The translations under genes and the position numbers were made by a program. From NCBI GenBank assembly GCA_018402605.1, contig JAGYIK010000005.1:1-25883 (forward strand): 25,883 nucleotides of DNA, read 5' to 3'. Positions 1 through 7,495 of the stretch are shown one piece after another. This DNA comes from Litorivicinus sp. (GTDB taxonomy: Bacteria; Pseudomonadota; Gammaproteobacteria; Pseudomonadales; Litorivicinaceae). Under the pieces are notes generated by a model. It did no database searches, was not told the DNA's origin, and saw only the letters and a list, made by a program, of their open reading frames with translations. Position 1 is the first letter of the stretch; every line of letters starts with the position of its first letter.

Positions 1-777
1 ATCTTCCAAGGTTGAGCCAAATACAATTCGGCCATCCGCTCTCGGAATGGCATAACGCCCATCGCATAAAACAACGCGGGAAACCAAATGGCTCGGGGAA
101 AACAACAGCATTTGTCCCTTCATCGGTTTAATGGGACATCGAACTCCGACGGTATCGAGGAGCTGTGTCGTCCACGCACCCGCTGCCACGAGAACCTGTG
201 CAACCGGGAGCGATTGCCCATCCACACACACTTCGGGCGCCTCAATCGAGCCACCGAGGCTGACCTCGTGAAACTCAAAAATCTCAATCGTCGAATGCCC
301 CATACAAGCCAACCGAAGCGCCTGTCCGAGCCTTGGGTTTCGGACACTGGCGATCTCGGGCATCCAAAGCGGAGGTTCAGACAGCGCAACGTGCGGTTCA
401 AGTGCGCGCGCCTCATCGCTTGAGATGGATTGCACGCGTTGTTGCAAACCTCGACCCCAGGCCAACGCATCAGCACGCTCTTCCATCGCCGTCACGAGCA
501 TGCCATTTTGCAGCCATTCCGAATCGATGCCAGTCAACGCATGCAACCGATTTACCAACCCAGGATAGGTCATTTGTGACCAGGTCGCTAAAGCCGTAAT
601 CGCAGGAGAATACCGCCATGGATAGAGCGGTGAGACGATACCGCCGCCAGCCCATGACGATTCCATCGCGGCGCGCTGGCGATCCAAAACACGCACAGAG
701 CACCCCGCGTCTGCTAACTCAAGTGCAGTCATCAAACCGATCACGCCGGCACCGACAATTGTGACATCTGGGGTCAT
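1..777 (-). CDS. thiO: ThiO-like FAD-dependent amino acid oxidase (partial, runs off left edge)
   Basis: Reading the minus strand from the ATG at 777-775 gives 259 uninterrupted codons to the window edge, so the C-terminus is missing. The N-terminus has a dinucleotide-binding signature, VGAGVIGL at residues 8-15, followed by an acidic residue at the end of the second strand (VRVLDR). A small-residue stretch, WAGGGIVSPLYPW, is typical of the glycine oxidase/DAO family. ThiO oxidises glycine to the imine used for the thiamin thiazole ring; related members oxidise other D-amino acids. In Pseudomonas a gene of this family also lies beside the minor pilin cluster, which supports orthology. A second in-frame ATG seven codons upstream (798-796) overlaps the divergent fimT-like start; I prefer 777 because the beta strand begins directly after it. 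The family is secure; the exact substrate is inferred. Confidence 0.85.
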   Translation of the reverse strand, partial: MTPDVTIVGAGVIGLMTALELADAGCSVRVLDRQRAAMESSWAGGGIVSPLYPWRYSPAITALATWSQMTYPGLVNRLHALTGIDSEWLQNGMLVTAMEERADALAWGRGLQQRVQSISSDEARALEPHVALSEPPLWMPEIASVRNPRLGQALRLACMGHSTIEIFEFHEVSLGGSIEAPEVCVDGQSLPVAQVLVAAGAWTTQLLDTVGVRCPIKPMKGQMLLFSPSHLVSRVVLCDGRYAIPRADGRIVFGSTLED

Positions 778-796
778 CAGCGAAGATTGATTGCGC

Positions 797-1234
797 ATGT
801 CAGCAGTATCGCACGAGCCGCACCTTTTCTTCAGCCGAAACTACACTCTGGTGATGCAGCTCATCGGTCTCATCACAGCAGGCGTCATTGCCCTAACCAT
901 TCTGACCCAGGCGGTTGGTACTTGGGATGCGCCCCGCGAGCGACAAGCCGCGAATTTGGCGGTAAGCGCTTATCGTCAGGCGATTCGCTACACCATGATT
1001 CAGGCAATGCATACACAACAATCCGTCGATGTTGTTTTACCTGAAACAGCACAAAGCATCGAAATCCGAACCCTCATGGGACAACGCATCACCGCCTATC
1101 CCGACGGCACAGTGAGCCCTGGACAAATCCGTATTTGTGGACGAATAGGCGATACCGTCCTGCGTCTCTCAAGTTTGGGTCGCACATCGACGCATCGGGA
1201 ATCAACCGACTGCGACCTACCAGCAGCCCGGTGA
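797..1234 (+). CDS. FimT/GspH-like minor pilin with degenerate prepilin site
   Basis: This 145-residue protein has a short N-terminal leader, one hydrophobic helix (MQLIGLITAGVIALTILTQ) and a small C-terminal domain ending in two cysteines around a GRIGD segment, resembling FimT/GspH minor pseudopilins. The prepilin site is poor: the sequence reads SRN|YTLVMQL, so Gly -1 is Asn and Glu +5 is Met, both usually important for PilD cleavage and assembly. It lies on the strand opposite to the other pilin genes and its last 18 bases overlap the end of the pilE-like gene. The ATG at 797 is preferred; an in-frame TTG lies at 791. Pilus role comes from context and architecture. Whether the protein is processed is open. 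Confidence 0.6.
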   Translation: MSAVSHEPHLFFSRNYTLVMQLIGLITAGVIALTILTQAVGTWDAPRERQAANLAVSAYRQAIRYTMIQAMHTQQSVDVVLPETAQSIEIRTLMGQRITAYPDGTVSPGQIRICGRIGDTVLRLSSLGRTSTHRESTDCDLPAAR

Positions 1235-1594
1235 ACCTGCGCTCCGTTCACCTGCTGTGGTCAATTCCCAATACCCACAGACATGCGGCTTAATCGGTTC
1301 AAGCCGCACAGCAACACAATGCTCGCCGCAGCTTGCCAAGGTCAGTTGTGCGTCATCGCGACCCTGCACGGTCGCAGGAAATACCCCATGGCGTTGACGA
1401 TGCACCCACAGCCCCTCAACCGCTGAGATCAAGTGGGTCTGGTATTGCAGTGTCTCTGCGCGATGAAAACTCGCGCCAATGAGTTGGCCGGCTGATGCAG
1501 CCAAGATCGCCGCAATCCCCATGACAACCAATAATTCGATCATTGAGAACCCACGGCTGTGCGCCAAACTGCTTGCCGTTCTGATATCTGCCAT
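1217..1594 (-). CDS. pilE: type IV pilin-like minor pilin (PilE type)
   Basis: This 125-residue protein has a classic type III signal: a 15-residue leader ending in SRG, then FSMIELLVVMGIAAILAAS, with Gly -1, Phe +1 and Glu +5 all present. The mature part is short (about 110 residues) and carries four cysteines, two of them close together (ASCGEHC), which could form the C-terminal disulfide loop usual in pilins. It is the last gene of the minor pilin run and its 5' end overlaps the pilX-like gene by 55 bases in another frame, implying translational coupling. By position next to ispH and by sequence it corresponds to the PilE minor pilin of Pseudomonas, but short pilins diverge quickly, so the subtype is tentative. 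Confidence 0.72.
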   Translation of the reverse strand: MADIRTASSLAHSRGFSMIELLVVMGIAAILAASAGQLIGASFHRAETLQYQTHLISAVEGLWVHRQRHGVFPATVQGRDDAQLTLASCGEHCVAVRLEPIKPHVCGYWELTTAGERSAGSPGCW

Positions 1595-1881
1595 TGTCCC
1601 TCATCCCACGTCAGCTTTAACCGCACCAGACGTTCAGACAGACCATCTGGAACACTGTATTCAATCACCTCTGGTGAATCCTCGGGTTGCAATGCAGCCA
1701 CCGCGCGATCCAGCGCTTGCCACTCCAGTTCGGCCGCCAAAAGTGTGCGATCTTCCATCTGCAGCACCCGTTCGCCCTGAATCTGCTCGGTTAACCGCAA
1801 CGAAAAGTCAGAGACCCACAAAAAACCCAGTACCGAAAGGAAGACCAGAGCACCAATTAACACTGAACCGCGCCTAGACAT
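1540..1881 (-). CDS. pilX: PilX-like minor pilin
   Basis: This 113-residue protein begins MSRRGSVLIGALVFLSVLGF, a charged leader, Gly at the cleavage site and a long hydrophobic helix without Glu at +5. Lack of Glu +5 is characteristic of PilX and the GspK-type pseudopilins that sit at the pilus tip. The rest is polar and helix-rich (LTEQIQGERVLQMEDRTLLA), then a small beta region. It overlaps the pilW-like gene by 8 bases upstream and the pilE-like gene by 55 bases downstream. At 113 residues it is short for PilX. In Pseudomonas, pilY1 follows pilX; here there is no room for it. Assignment rests on N-terminal architecture plus gene order. Confidence 0.65.
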   Translation of the reverse strand: MSRRGSVLIGALVFLSVLGFLWVSDFSLRLTEQIQGERVLQMEDRTLLAAELEWQALDRAVAALQPEDSPEVIEYSVPDGLSERLVRLKLTWDEGQWQISERQAVWRTAVGSQ

Positions 1882-2383
1882 CGATCACCTGCCCTGGCAA
1901 ACGCCTGTGACAGTACGACCAGTCTGGATCTGTGAGATACAGGCAGACACGGTCTGAATCGGTGTCGACTTGGAATCCACCACGTGCATCCATCAGCGCA
2001 TGATGCGAGGTATTGCCAAAGCGATTTTGATAGATCCAAATCGCTGGTTCGGTTTGCTGGGCGCTCCGCCCCAAATAGACAAATACGACAGAAAATGGAT
2101 GACTCAATCGCAGTGCCTGATCGCTTAAGGGGGTGACCGACGACGGACCCACTTCAGCACGCATGTCACTGATCGATACCGACTCAAACCGCTGTGCTGG
2201 AACCAATAGAATGGGTAGGTAGAAAGTCGCCTCGTTTAAATCATTTCTGGACAGCGTGCCCTCAATCTCAGTGGCTCTCCGGGACGCATCGGTCGACCAA
2301 ATCGACACCATCACCAAAGTGAGCGCTAGACCAATCGCCAGTGCCACCAACGTTTCTGCTAAGAGCCCTGCCTGTCGGACCAT
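1874..2383 (-). CDS. pilW: PilW-like minor pilin
   Basis: The 169-residue protein starts MVRQAGLLAETLVALAIGLA, matching the PilW N-terminal helix. Aligning the VALAIG block with the family places Glu at +5 but puts Ala, not Gly, at -1 and Gly at +1, so the PilD site is non-canonical. After the helix there is a mixed alpha/beta domain, with a late pair of cysteines (VCLYL and SYCHR). PilW joins PilV and PilX in the pilus tip priming complex. The gene overlaps pilV by 25 bases and pilX by 8 bases, so all four are probably translated from one message. It is shorter than many PilW proteins. Naming depends on position and N-terminus. Confidence 0.66.
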   Translation of the reverse strand: MVRQAGLLAETLVALAIGLALTLVMVSIWSTDASRRATEIEGTLSRNDLNEATFYLPILLVPAQRFESVSISDMRAEVGPSSVTPLSDQALRLSHPFSVVFVYLGRSAQQTEPAIWIYQNRFGNTSHHALMDARGGFQVDTDSDRVCLYLTDPDWSYCHRRLPGQVIDV

Positions 2384-2763
2384 GTCACCTCCTGTTGATA
2401 GACCACGTCGTCCTCCAATTGCAGCCTGACCAGGCTTACATACTGAGAGGAACCCAGTGCACGCACCTGCAGCGTGAGTTGATAGTCAGACAGCGACACC
2501 GCCTGCATCGATTGATTGAAATAATGAAATTTTGTGGAAGGCATCACATCGACCGGCCCTCGGTCATACAGCACCCAGGTGCCGCTTTCACGAAGCCCTT
2601 GACTCAAAACCAAGGCGGCCTGCGCGCCATCAATGAGGGTTGCACGTATCCGACGATCGGCCTCAGCGGTCTGCAAATCCGGACCACGCGACACGAGGAC
2701 GACAAGAATAAGGCTGATCACAGCCAGCCCAGTCAGGGCATCGGTTAAAGCAAATCCACGCAT
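2359..2763 (-). CDS. pilV: PilV-like minor pilin
   Basis: This 134-residue protein starts MRGFALTDALTGLAVISLIL. The leader is only three residues (MRG), the cleavage glycine and Phe +1 are present, and the +5 residue is Asp rather than the usual Glu. PilV-family minor pilins take part in pilus initiation with PilW and PilX. It is the first pilin gene after ispH, from which it is separated by 58 bases, and it has a strong Shine-Dalgarno sequence (GGAGGA, four bases before ATG) inside a small hairpin. It overlaps the pilW-like gene by 25 bases. Family assignment is moderate because outside the helix there is little that I recognise. Confidence 0.65.
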   Translation of the reverse strand: MRGFALTDALTGLAVISLILVVLVSRGPDLQTAEADRRIRATLIDGAQAALVLSQGLRESGTWVLYDRGPVDVMPSTKFHYFNQSMQAVSLSDYQLTLQVRALGSSQYVSLVRLQLEDDVVYQQEVTWSDRQGS

Positions 2764-2784
2764 ACTGTCCTCCGAGAGACAGTA
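2763..2784 (-). promoter_or_regulatory. RBS/start-codon hairpin of the minor pilin operon
   Basis: On the transcribed strand TACTGTC and GACAGTA form a perfect seven-base-pair stem with an eight-base loop. The 3' arm ends at the A of the pilV start codon and the Shine-Dalgarno sequence GGAGGA spans the loop and the 3' arm. The hairpin could limit ribosome access to pilV and so to the coupled pilin genes. Structure is seen directly; the regulatory role is inference. Confidence 0.45.
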
Positions 2785-2821
2785 CAGCGGGAATTACGGA
2801 GAAGGGATCAGAATCTGGACT

Positions 2822-3775
2822 TCAGTCCGAGTCGATTGGATGCAACCGGAGTTCTTTTGGGAGCGAGAATTGTACCGACTCATTGACGCCGTCTTCTTGC
2901 ACCACAGCTGTTGCACCCAGTGTTTTTAGATGCGCGCACACAGCCTGCACAACTGATTCAGGAGCCGATGCGCCGGCCGTCACGGCAACTGAAGACACGC
3001 CATCCATCCAGTTTGGATCGATCTGATCTGGTCCATCGATCAGATAAGCCGCGGTGCCAAGACGTTCAGCCAACTCTCGCAATCGATTTGAGTTGGACGA
3101 GTTCGGGGACCCCACCACCAGCACTAAATCATGTGCACTGGCGAGACGTTTCACTGCATCTTGGCGATTCTGTGTGGCATAGCAAATGTCGTCTTTTCGT
3201 GGGCCTTCTATCTCCGGAAAGCGGGTTCGCAAAATATCGATGATCCGAGCCGTATCATCCATCGACAGCGTCGTTTGCGTCACAAAACAGGCCTTGGCTG
3301 GGTCCTGCAACACAATCTCGCGTGCATCCTCCTCACTCTCAACCAAGCGCATCGAACCGCCATAGCGGGTATCGAACTGCCCCATCGTCCCCTCCACTTC
3401 GGGATGGCCTGCGTGTCCAATCAAGATGCACTCGCGTCCTTCTTTCGCAAACTTGATGACCTCCATATGCACCTTGGTCACCAGCGGACAGGTGGCATCA
3501 AACACCTGCAGCGCGCGCCGTTTTGCTTCCATTTGGACTGCCTGAGATACCCCGTGTGCAGAGAAGATCACAATGGCGTCATCAGGAATCTCATCGAGCT
3601 CATCGACGAACACGGCGCCTTTGTTTCGTAAGTCATCGACCACCGTTTTGTTGTGCACCACTTCATGGCGCACGTAAACGGGTGCACCAAACACCTCAAT
3701 CGCGCGGTTGACGATATCAATCGCGCGATCCACGCCAGCACAAAAACCTCTTGGATTCGCGAGGGTTACTTGCAT
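2822..3775 (-). CDS. ispH: 4-hydroxy-3-methylbut-2-enyl diphosphate reductase IspH
   Basis: IspH (LytB) is the iron-sulfur enzyme that makes IPP and DMAPP in the last step of the MEP isoprenoid pathway. The 317-residue protein has the usual length. The three cluster-ligating cysteines are at 12 (NPRGFCAG), 96 (DATCPLV) and 198 (DICYATQNRQ), and the catalytic glutamate is E126 in HAGHPEVEGT. Substrate-binding histidines (VVHNKTVV, SAHGVS) and the SPNSSNSNRL motif are present. Its ATG shares one base with the fkpB stop (TAATG), so translation is probably coupled. Its product feeds IspB, encoded at about 13.4 kb in this window. Gene order lspA-fkpB-ispH is common in Gammaproteobacteria. Confidence 0.98.
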   Translation of the reverse strand: MQVTLANPRGFCAGVDRAIDIVNRAIEVFGAPVYVRHEVVHNKTVVDDLRNKGAVFVDELDEIPDDAIVIFSAHGVSQAVQMEAKRRALQVFDATCPLVTKVHMEVIKFAKEGRECILIGHAGHPEVEGTMGQFDTRYGGSMRLVESEEDAREIVLQDPAKACFVTQTTLSMDDTARIIDILRTRFPEIEGPRKDDICYATQNRQDAVKRLASAHDLVLVVGSPNSSNSNRLRELAERLGTAAYLIDGPDQIDPNWMDGVSSVAVTAGASAPESVVQAVCAHLKTLGATAVVQEDGVNESVQFSLPKELRLHPIDSD

Positions 3776-4227
3776 TAGTGCATCTCCGCCGGGGCGACAT
3801 CTAAAATCTCGACCTCAAACTCAAGCTCTCGACCTGCCAATGGGTGATTAAAATCCACGGTCACATGCTGGGCGTCAAACGACTTCACCACACCGGGCAA
3901 TTCAGTTTTCGCTTTGTCTTGGAAGCTCACGACCAATCCCTCTGACAACTCCACCGTTGGATCGAACTGATCGCGTGCGATCTTTTGTACGTTCGATGGG
4001 TTGTGTTGACCAAAACCATCTTTGGGTGCAATGCGACTGACTCGACGCTCACCTGCTTTCAAACCAAATAATGTCGTCTCGAAGCTGGCCGGCAAATTGC
4101 CATCGCCAATCACCAGATCGGCTGGCTTTTTTTCAAACGTGGAGTCCACTAACTCGCCGGTATCCGCCAAGCGAAGCGCAAAATGCAGTGTGACTTTACA
4201 ATTCGGGCTGATGTCGAGCATCCACAT
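3775..4227 (-). CDS. fkpB: FKBP-type peptidyl-prolyl isomerase FkpB (SlpA family)
   Basis: The 150-residue protein is a SlpA-type FKBP. The N-terminal half of the FKBP fold starts at about residue 10 (VTLHFALRL) and contains GELVDSTFE and the conserved GDGNLPASFE and LFGLKAGE stretches. The inserted IF (chaperone) domain follows in the middle, then the FKBP fold resumes at VDFNHPLAGRELEFEVE, the family hallmark. It catalyses proline isomerisation and acts as a holding chaperone in the cytoplasm. The start overlaps the end of lspA by 32 bases; an ATG two codons further in is also possible. It is one base coupled to ispH. Nothing about the sequence looks unusual. Confidence 0.95.
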   Translation of the reverse strand: MWMLDISPNCKVTLHFALRLADTGELVDSTFEKKPADLVIGDGNLPASFETTLFGLKAGERRVSRIAPKDGFGQHNPSNVQKIARDQFDPTVELSEGLVVSFQDKAKTELPGVVKSFDAQHVTVDFNHPLAGRELEFEVEILDVAPAEMH

Positions 4228-4669
4228 ACCATCCTATCAACAATGCAATCGCTGCCAGCGTAATGCTGGTATCAGCAATATTAAATGCAGGGAACGACCA
4301 CGTTCCCCAATGGAAATGCAAAAAGTCGACAACATAACCAAAAACAACCCGGTCAATCGCATTTCCAAGCGCGCCTGGGATCAATAACACATATCCCGTG
4401 GCAACCCAAAACCCAAGCTTCTCTATCCACAGCGCTCTCAGGCAATAGCCCGTGACCAAAACGGCCAAGGCCAAAAACAACCAACGTTGCCACCCACCAG
4501 CATCCGCAAGAAAGCTGAAGGCGGCACCGGTGTTATGCAAGAGCGTGAATGAAAAAAAGGGCAACACGTTAACCGGTTGGGCGTAGAGCAAAAAGGTCGA
4601 TGCGACAAATTTAGTTGTTTGATCGAGAAACAAAATCACCAAAATGACGAGTGCGGCGCGCAGGCTCAC
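4196..4669 (-). CDS. lspA: lipoprotein signal peptidase LspA
   Basis: LspA cleaves signal peptides from diacylglyceryl-modified prolipoproteins in the inner membrane. The 157-residue protein has four predicted membrane helices, at about residues 5-20, 65-80, 88-105 and 132-150. The catalytic aspartates of this aspartyl protease are D115 in GYVVDFLHF and D133 in FNIADTSI; the conserved DQTTK (helix 1), HNTGAAFSFL and GNAIDR motifs are also present. The ATG overlaps the ileS stop by four bases (ATGA), and the 3' end runs 32 bases into fkpB. The ileS-lspA pair is highly conserved in Gammaproteobacteria. Confidence 0.98.
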   Translation of the reverse strand: MSLRAALVILVILFLDQTTKFVASTFLLYAQPVNVLPFFSFTLLHNTGAAFSFLADAGGWQRWLFLALAVLVTGYCLRALWIEKLGFWVATGYVLLIPGALGNAIDRVVFGYVVDFLHFHWGTWSFPAFNIADTSITLAAIALLIGWYVDARHQPEL

Positions 4670-7491
4670 GCGTAAATCCGCTCTTCACCCGTGCCCTCAA
4701 CATTATCGACACATCGCGTGCAGAGATCCGGATGGGCCGTATCTGAACCCACATCCTCACGATGGTGCCAACACCGTTCGCACTTCGCGGACGCCGTCGA
4801 CTGAACCAACACCCAAAGCCCAGGGCAATCCGGATCGCTGATCGCGTTTTCAGGACGCTCTTCAGCAGGCGCTAAACGTGCTTCTGAGGTGATTGTGACA
4901 AAGCGAAGTTCATCACCCAACTGCGAAAGCTCGCCGAATAGGGTTGGATCGCAATAGAGGGTCACCTCAGCAGACAAGGATCCCTTCACATCGCCTGCAT
5001 TTCGCGCCATTTCGATCGCCTGATTGACGGCAACCTTGGCACGCTGAATCGTTTGCCAGTCCACAGTCGCACGCCCCACAGCATTTGGAAGGAGGATTTC
5101 TGTGACTGCAAAAACGAAACGGTGAGGCCGCGCACCTGGCATGGCTTCCCAGATCTCTTGGGCTGTGAAAGACAAGATTGGCGACATCCACCGAACAAAG
5201 GCCTCAGTCATCCAATACAATGCCGTCTGCGCACTGCGACGCGCGTGACTGTCTGCCTTCAGGGTGTACTGGCGGTCTTTGATGATATCGAGATAGAAGC
5301 CTCCGAGATCATCCACGCAGAAATGATGCAACGCCTGGGTCACCTCGGAAAATTCGTAGGCGCGATAGTGCGCCATGATCTTGGCAGACAGCACTTGGGT
5401 TCGACGCAGCATCTCCGCATCCAAAGACACCAAATCATCCATCGGCACTTGATCTGTAGCCGGATCAAAACCGGTCATATTCGCCAACATAAATCGTGCC
5501 GTATTGCGAATCCGACGGTAAGTGTCTGCTGTCCGATTGAGAATCTCATCACCGACCGTCATTTCTTTGGTGAAATCAGTCGATGCAATCCAAAGGCGTA
5601 AAATATCCGCACCGAGTGAATTCATCACTTTTTGCGGCGGGATGACATTACCCAAGGATTTCGACATTTTTCGGCCGTCTTTGTCGACCGTAAATCCGTG
5701 GGTCAATAGGCCCTCGTAAGGTGCTCGACCATGAATCGCAACCGACGTCAGCAAGGACGATTGGAACCATCCCCGATGCTGATCGGATCCTTCGAGATAC
5801 AGATCGGCTGGGAACTGCAAGCCTTCACGACGCGCAAGCACTGACGCGTGTGTTGTTCCAGAGTCAAACCAGACGTCCAAAACATCGGTCACCTTGCGAT
5901 AATCCGCCGCCTCATCACCGAGCAGGGTCTCCGGCTCGAGGTCAAACCACGCATTGATTCCACCGGCTTCGACGCGCATTGCAATCTCTTCAAACAGTGC
6001 CTCAGTTCTCGGATGCAATTGGCTCGTTTCTTTGTGTACAAATACGGTGATGGGGACGCCCCAATTCCTCTGGCGCGAGATACACCAATCGGGTCGATCT
6101 TCAAGCATCGCCGCAAGTCGATTTTTACCCCAGCTCGGCGTGAAGGTGATCTCAGACTCCACAGCTTGACGGGCACGCTCAAGAAGACCCTCTCCCTGCA
6201 TGCGGATAAACCATTGTGGGGTTGCCCGATAAATCACGGGCGACTTATGCCGCCAACAATGTGGATAAGAATGCTCTAATGGTGCCTTGTGCACGAGCCG
6301 GCCTCTGTCTCGCAAGTACTCTGCAATCACAGGTGCTGCTTTCTCAACATGCAGCCCGGCAACGATGGATACCGAGTCTGCAAAGGTACCGTCATCACGC
6401 ACAGGTGTGAGCAACTCAAGATCCAAATCCTTCGCCGCATTGAAATCTTCCAGACCATAGGCTGGTGCAGAATGCACTGCACCCGTTCCAGCCTCAAGCG
6501 TGACATGGTGGCCAAGAACCACCGGAACAATGCGATTGTCCCAAGGCGCCTCGCAATCCAGACCGGCCAGCGCTTGCCCTTGCGCGCGACCGAGGACCTC
6601 GAACTCTTCCACGCCGTAACGCGATGCCAGCGCCTCCAATCGGCCCTCAGCAAGGACTAAAGTCCATTGCGTCTGATCTTTTTCAAATTGGGCAAGCACA
6701 TAGGTCAGTTCTGGATTGACTGCGACAAACTGATTCGCAGGCAGTGTCCAAGGTGTGGTGGTCCAGATCGCCATCGCCGCATGGGATGCGATCTCCGACG
6801 GCACAGAAAACGCGGACACAATCTGATCTGGTGTTCGAATCGGGAAGGCGACATCGACAGTGTGGGTTTTCCGATCCTGATACTCGACCTCGGCCTCAGC
6901 CAGCGCGCTCTCACAATCCATACACCAATACACGGGCTTAGCGCCCTGATGGAAATGGCCATTTGCAATAATCCGCCCCAAGGACCGCACAATATCGGCC
7001 TCAACCGCATAATCCATGGTCAGGTAAGGATTGTCCCAGTCACCCAACACACCGAGGCGCTGGAAATCGACTTTCTGCCGCTCAATCTGAGTCGATGCAT
7101 AGCTCCGACATGCATCCCGAAATGCACTCGCTGTCTCAAACGCTTGACCAATTTTGCCAATGGTGGTCTCAACCTTGTGCTCGATTGGCAAGCCATGACA
7201 ATCCCAGCCAGGGATATAGGGGGCGCTGTACCCATCCAACCCCTTCGACTTGACCACGATATCTTTTAAAACCTTATTCACCGCGTGCCCAATGTGAATG
7301 TCTCCGTTCGCGTATGGAGGGCCATCATGCAAGATAAACTGCTTCTCCCGAGCTGCCTGCGCCTTGCGCACTTGCCCATAGCAGTCTTCGGCAATCCATT
7401 GCGCCAGCATCTCAGGCTCTCGTTTCGCGAGATTGCCTCGCATCGGGAACGGAGTGTCAGGCAAATTCAAAGTGTGTTTGTAGTCGGTCAT
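4666..7491 (-). CDS. ileS: isoleucyl-tRNA synthetase
   Basis: IleS charges tRNA-Ile with isoleucine and edits misactivated valine. The 941-residue product has the usual bacterial length. The class I HIGH motif is at residues 66-69 (NGDIHIGHA), the editing (CP1) domain contains TTTPWTLPANQF, the KMSKS loop is near residue 600 (GRKMSKSLGN), and the C-terminal zinc-binding module has CERCW and CTRC pairs. I chose the ATG at 7491-7489, giving MTDYKHTLNLP, which matches the E. coli N-terminus. An in-frame TTG at 7506 would overlap ribF and add five residues. The ribF stop lies four bases upstream of the chosen start, so the two are likely co-transcribed. No T-box or other leader is seen. Confidence 0.98.
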   Translation of the reverse strand: MTDYKHTLNLPDTPFPMRGNLAKREPEMLAQWIAEDCYGQVRKAQAAREKQFILHDGPPYANGDIHIGHAVNKVLKDIVVKSKGLDGYSAPYIPGWDCHGLPIEHKVETTIGKIGQAFETASAFRDACRSYASTQIERQKVDFQRLGVLGDWDNPYLTMDYAVEADIVRSLGRIIANGHFHQGAKPVYWCMDCESALAEAEVEYQDRKTHTVDVAFPIRTPDQIVSAFSVPSEIASHAAMAIWTTTPWTLPANQFVAVNPELTYVLAQFEKDQTQWTLVLAEGRLEALASRYGVEEFEVLGRAQGQALAGLDCEAPWDNRIVPVVLGHHVTLEAGTGAVHSAPAYGLEDFNAAKDLDLELLTPVRDDGTFADSVSIVAGLHVEKAAPVIAEYLRDRGRLVHKAPLEHSYPHCWRHKSPVIYRATPQWFIRMQGEGLLERARQAVESEITFTPSWGKNRLAAMLEDRPDWCISRQRNWGVPITVFVHKETSQLHPRTEALFEEIAMRVEAGGINAWFDLEPETLLGDEAADYRKVTDVLDVWFDSGTTHASVLARREGLQFPADLYLEGSDQHRGWFQSSLLTSVAIHGRAPYEGLLTHGFTVDKDGRKMSKSLGNVIPPQKVMNSLGADILRLWIASTDFTKEMTVGDEILNRTADTYRRIRNTARFMLANMTGFDPATDQVPMDDLVSLDAEMLRRTQVLSAKIMAHYRAYEFSEVTQALHHFCVDDLGGFYLDIIKDRQYTLKADSHARRSAQTALYWMTEAFVRWMSPILSFTAQEIWEAMPGARPHRFVFAVTEILLPNAVGRATVDWQTIQRAKVAVNQAIEMARNAGDVKGSLSAEVTLYCDPTLFGELSQLGDELRFVTITSEARLAPAEERPENAISDPDCPGLWVLVQSTASAKCERCWHHREDVGSDTAHPDLCTRCVDNVEGTGEERIYA

Positions 7492-7495
7492 GCCA

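Noticed and set aside
88..703. Several open frames on both strands near the left edge
   Set aside because: They are shadows of the thiO-like gene, which is missed by a start-to-stop search because it runs off the window.
5053..7269. Plus-strand open frames of 60-200 codons
   Set aside because: They are antisense to ileS and have no domain-like composition; ileS is continuous and complete there.
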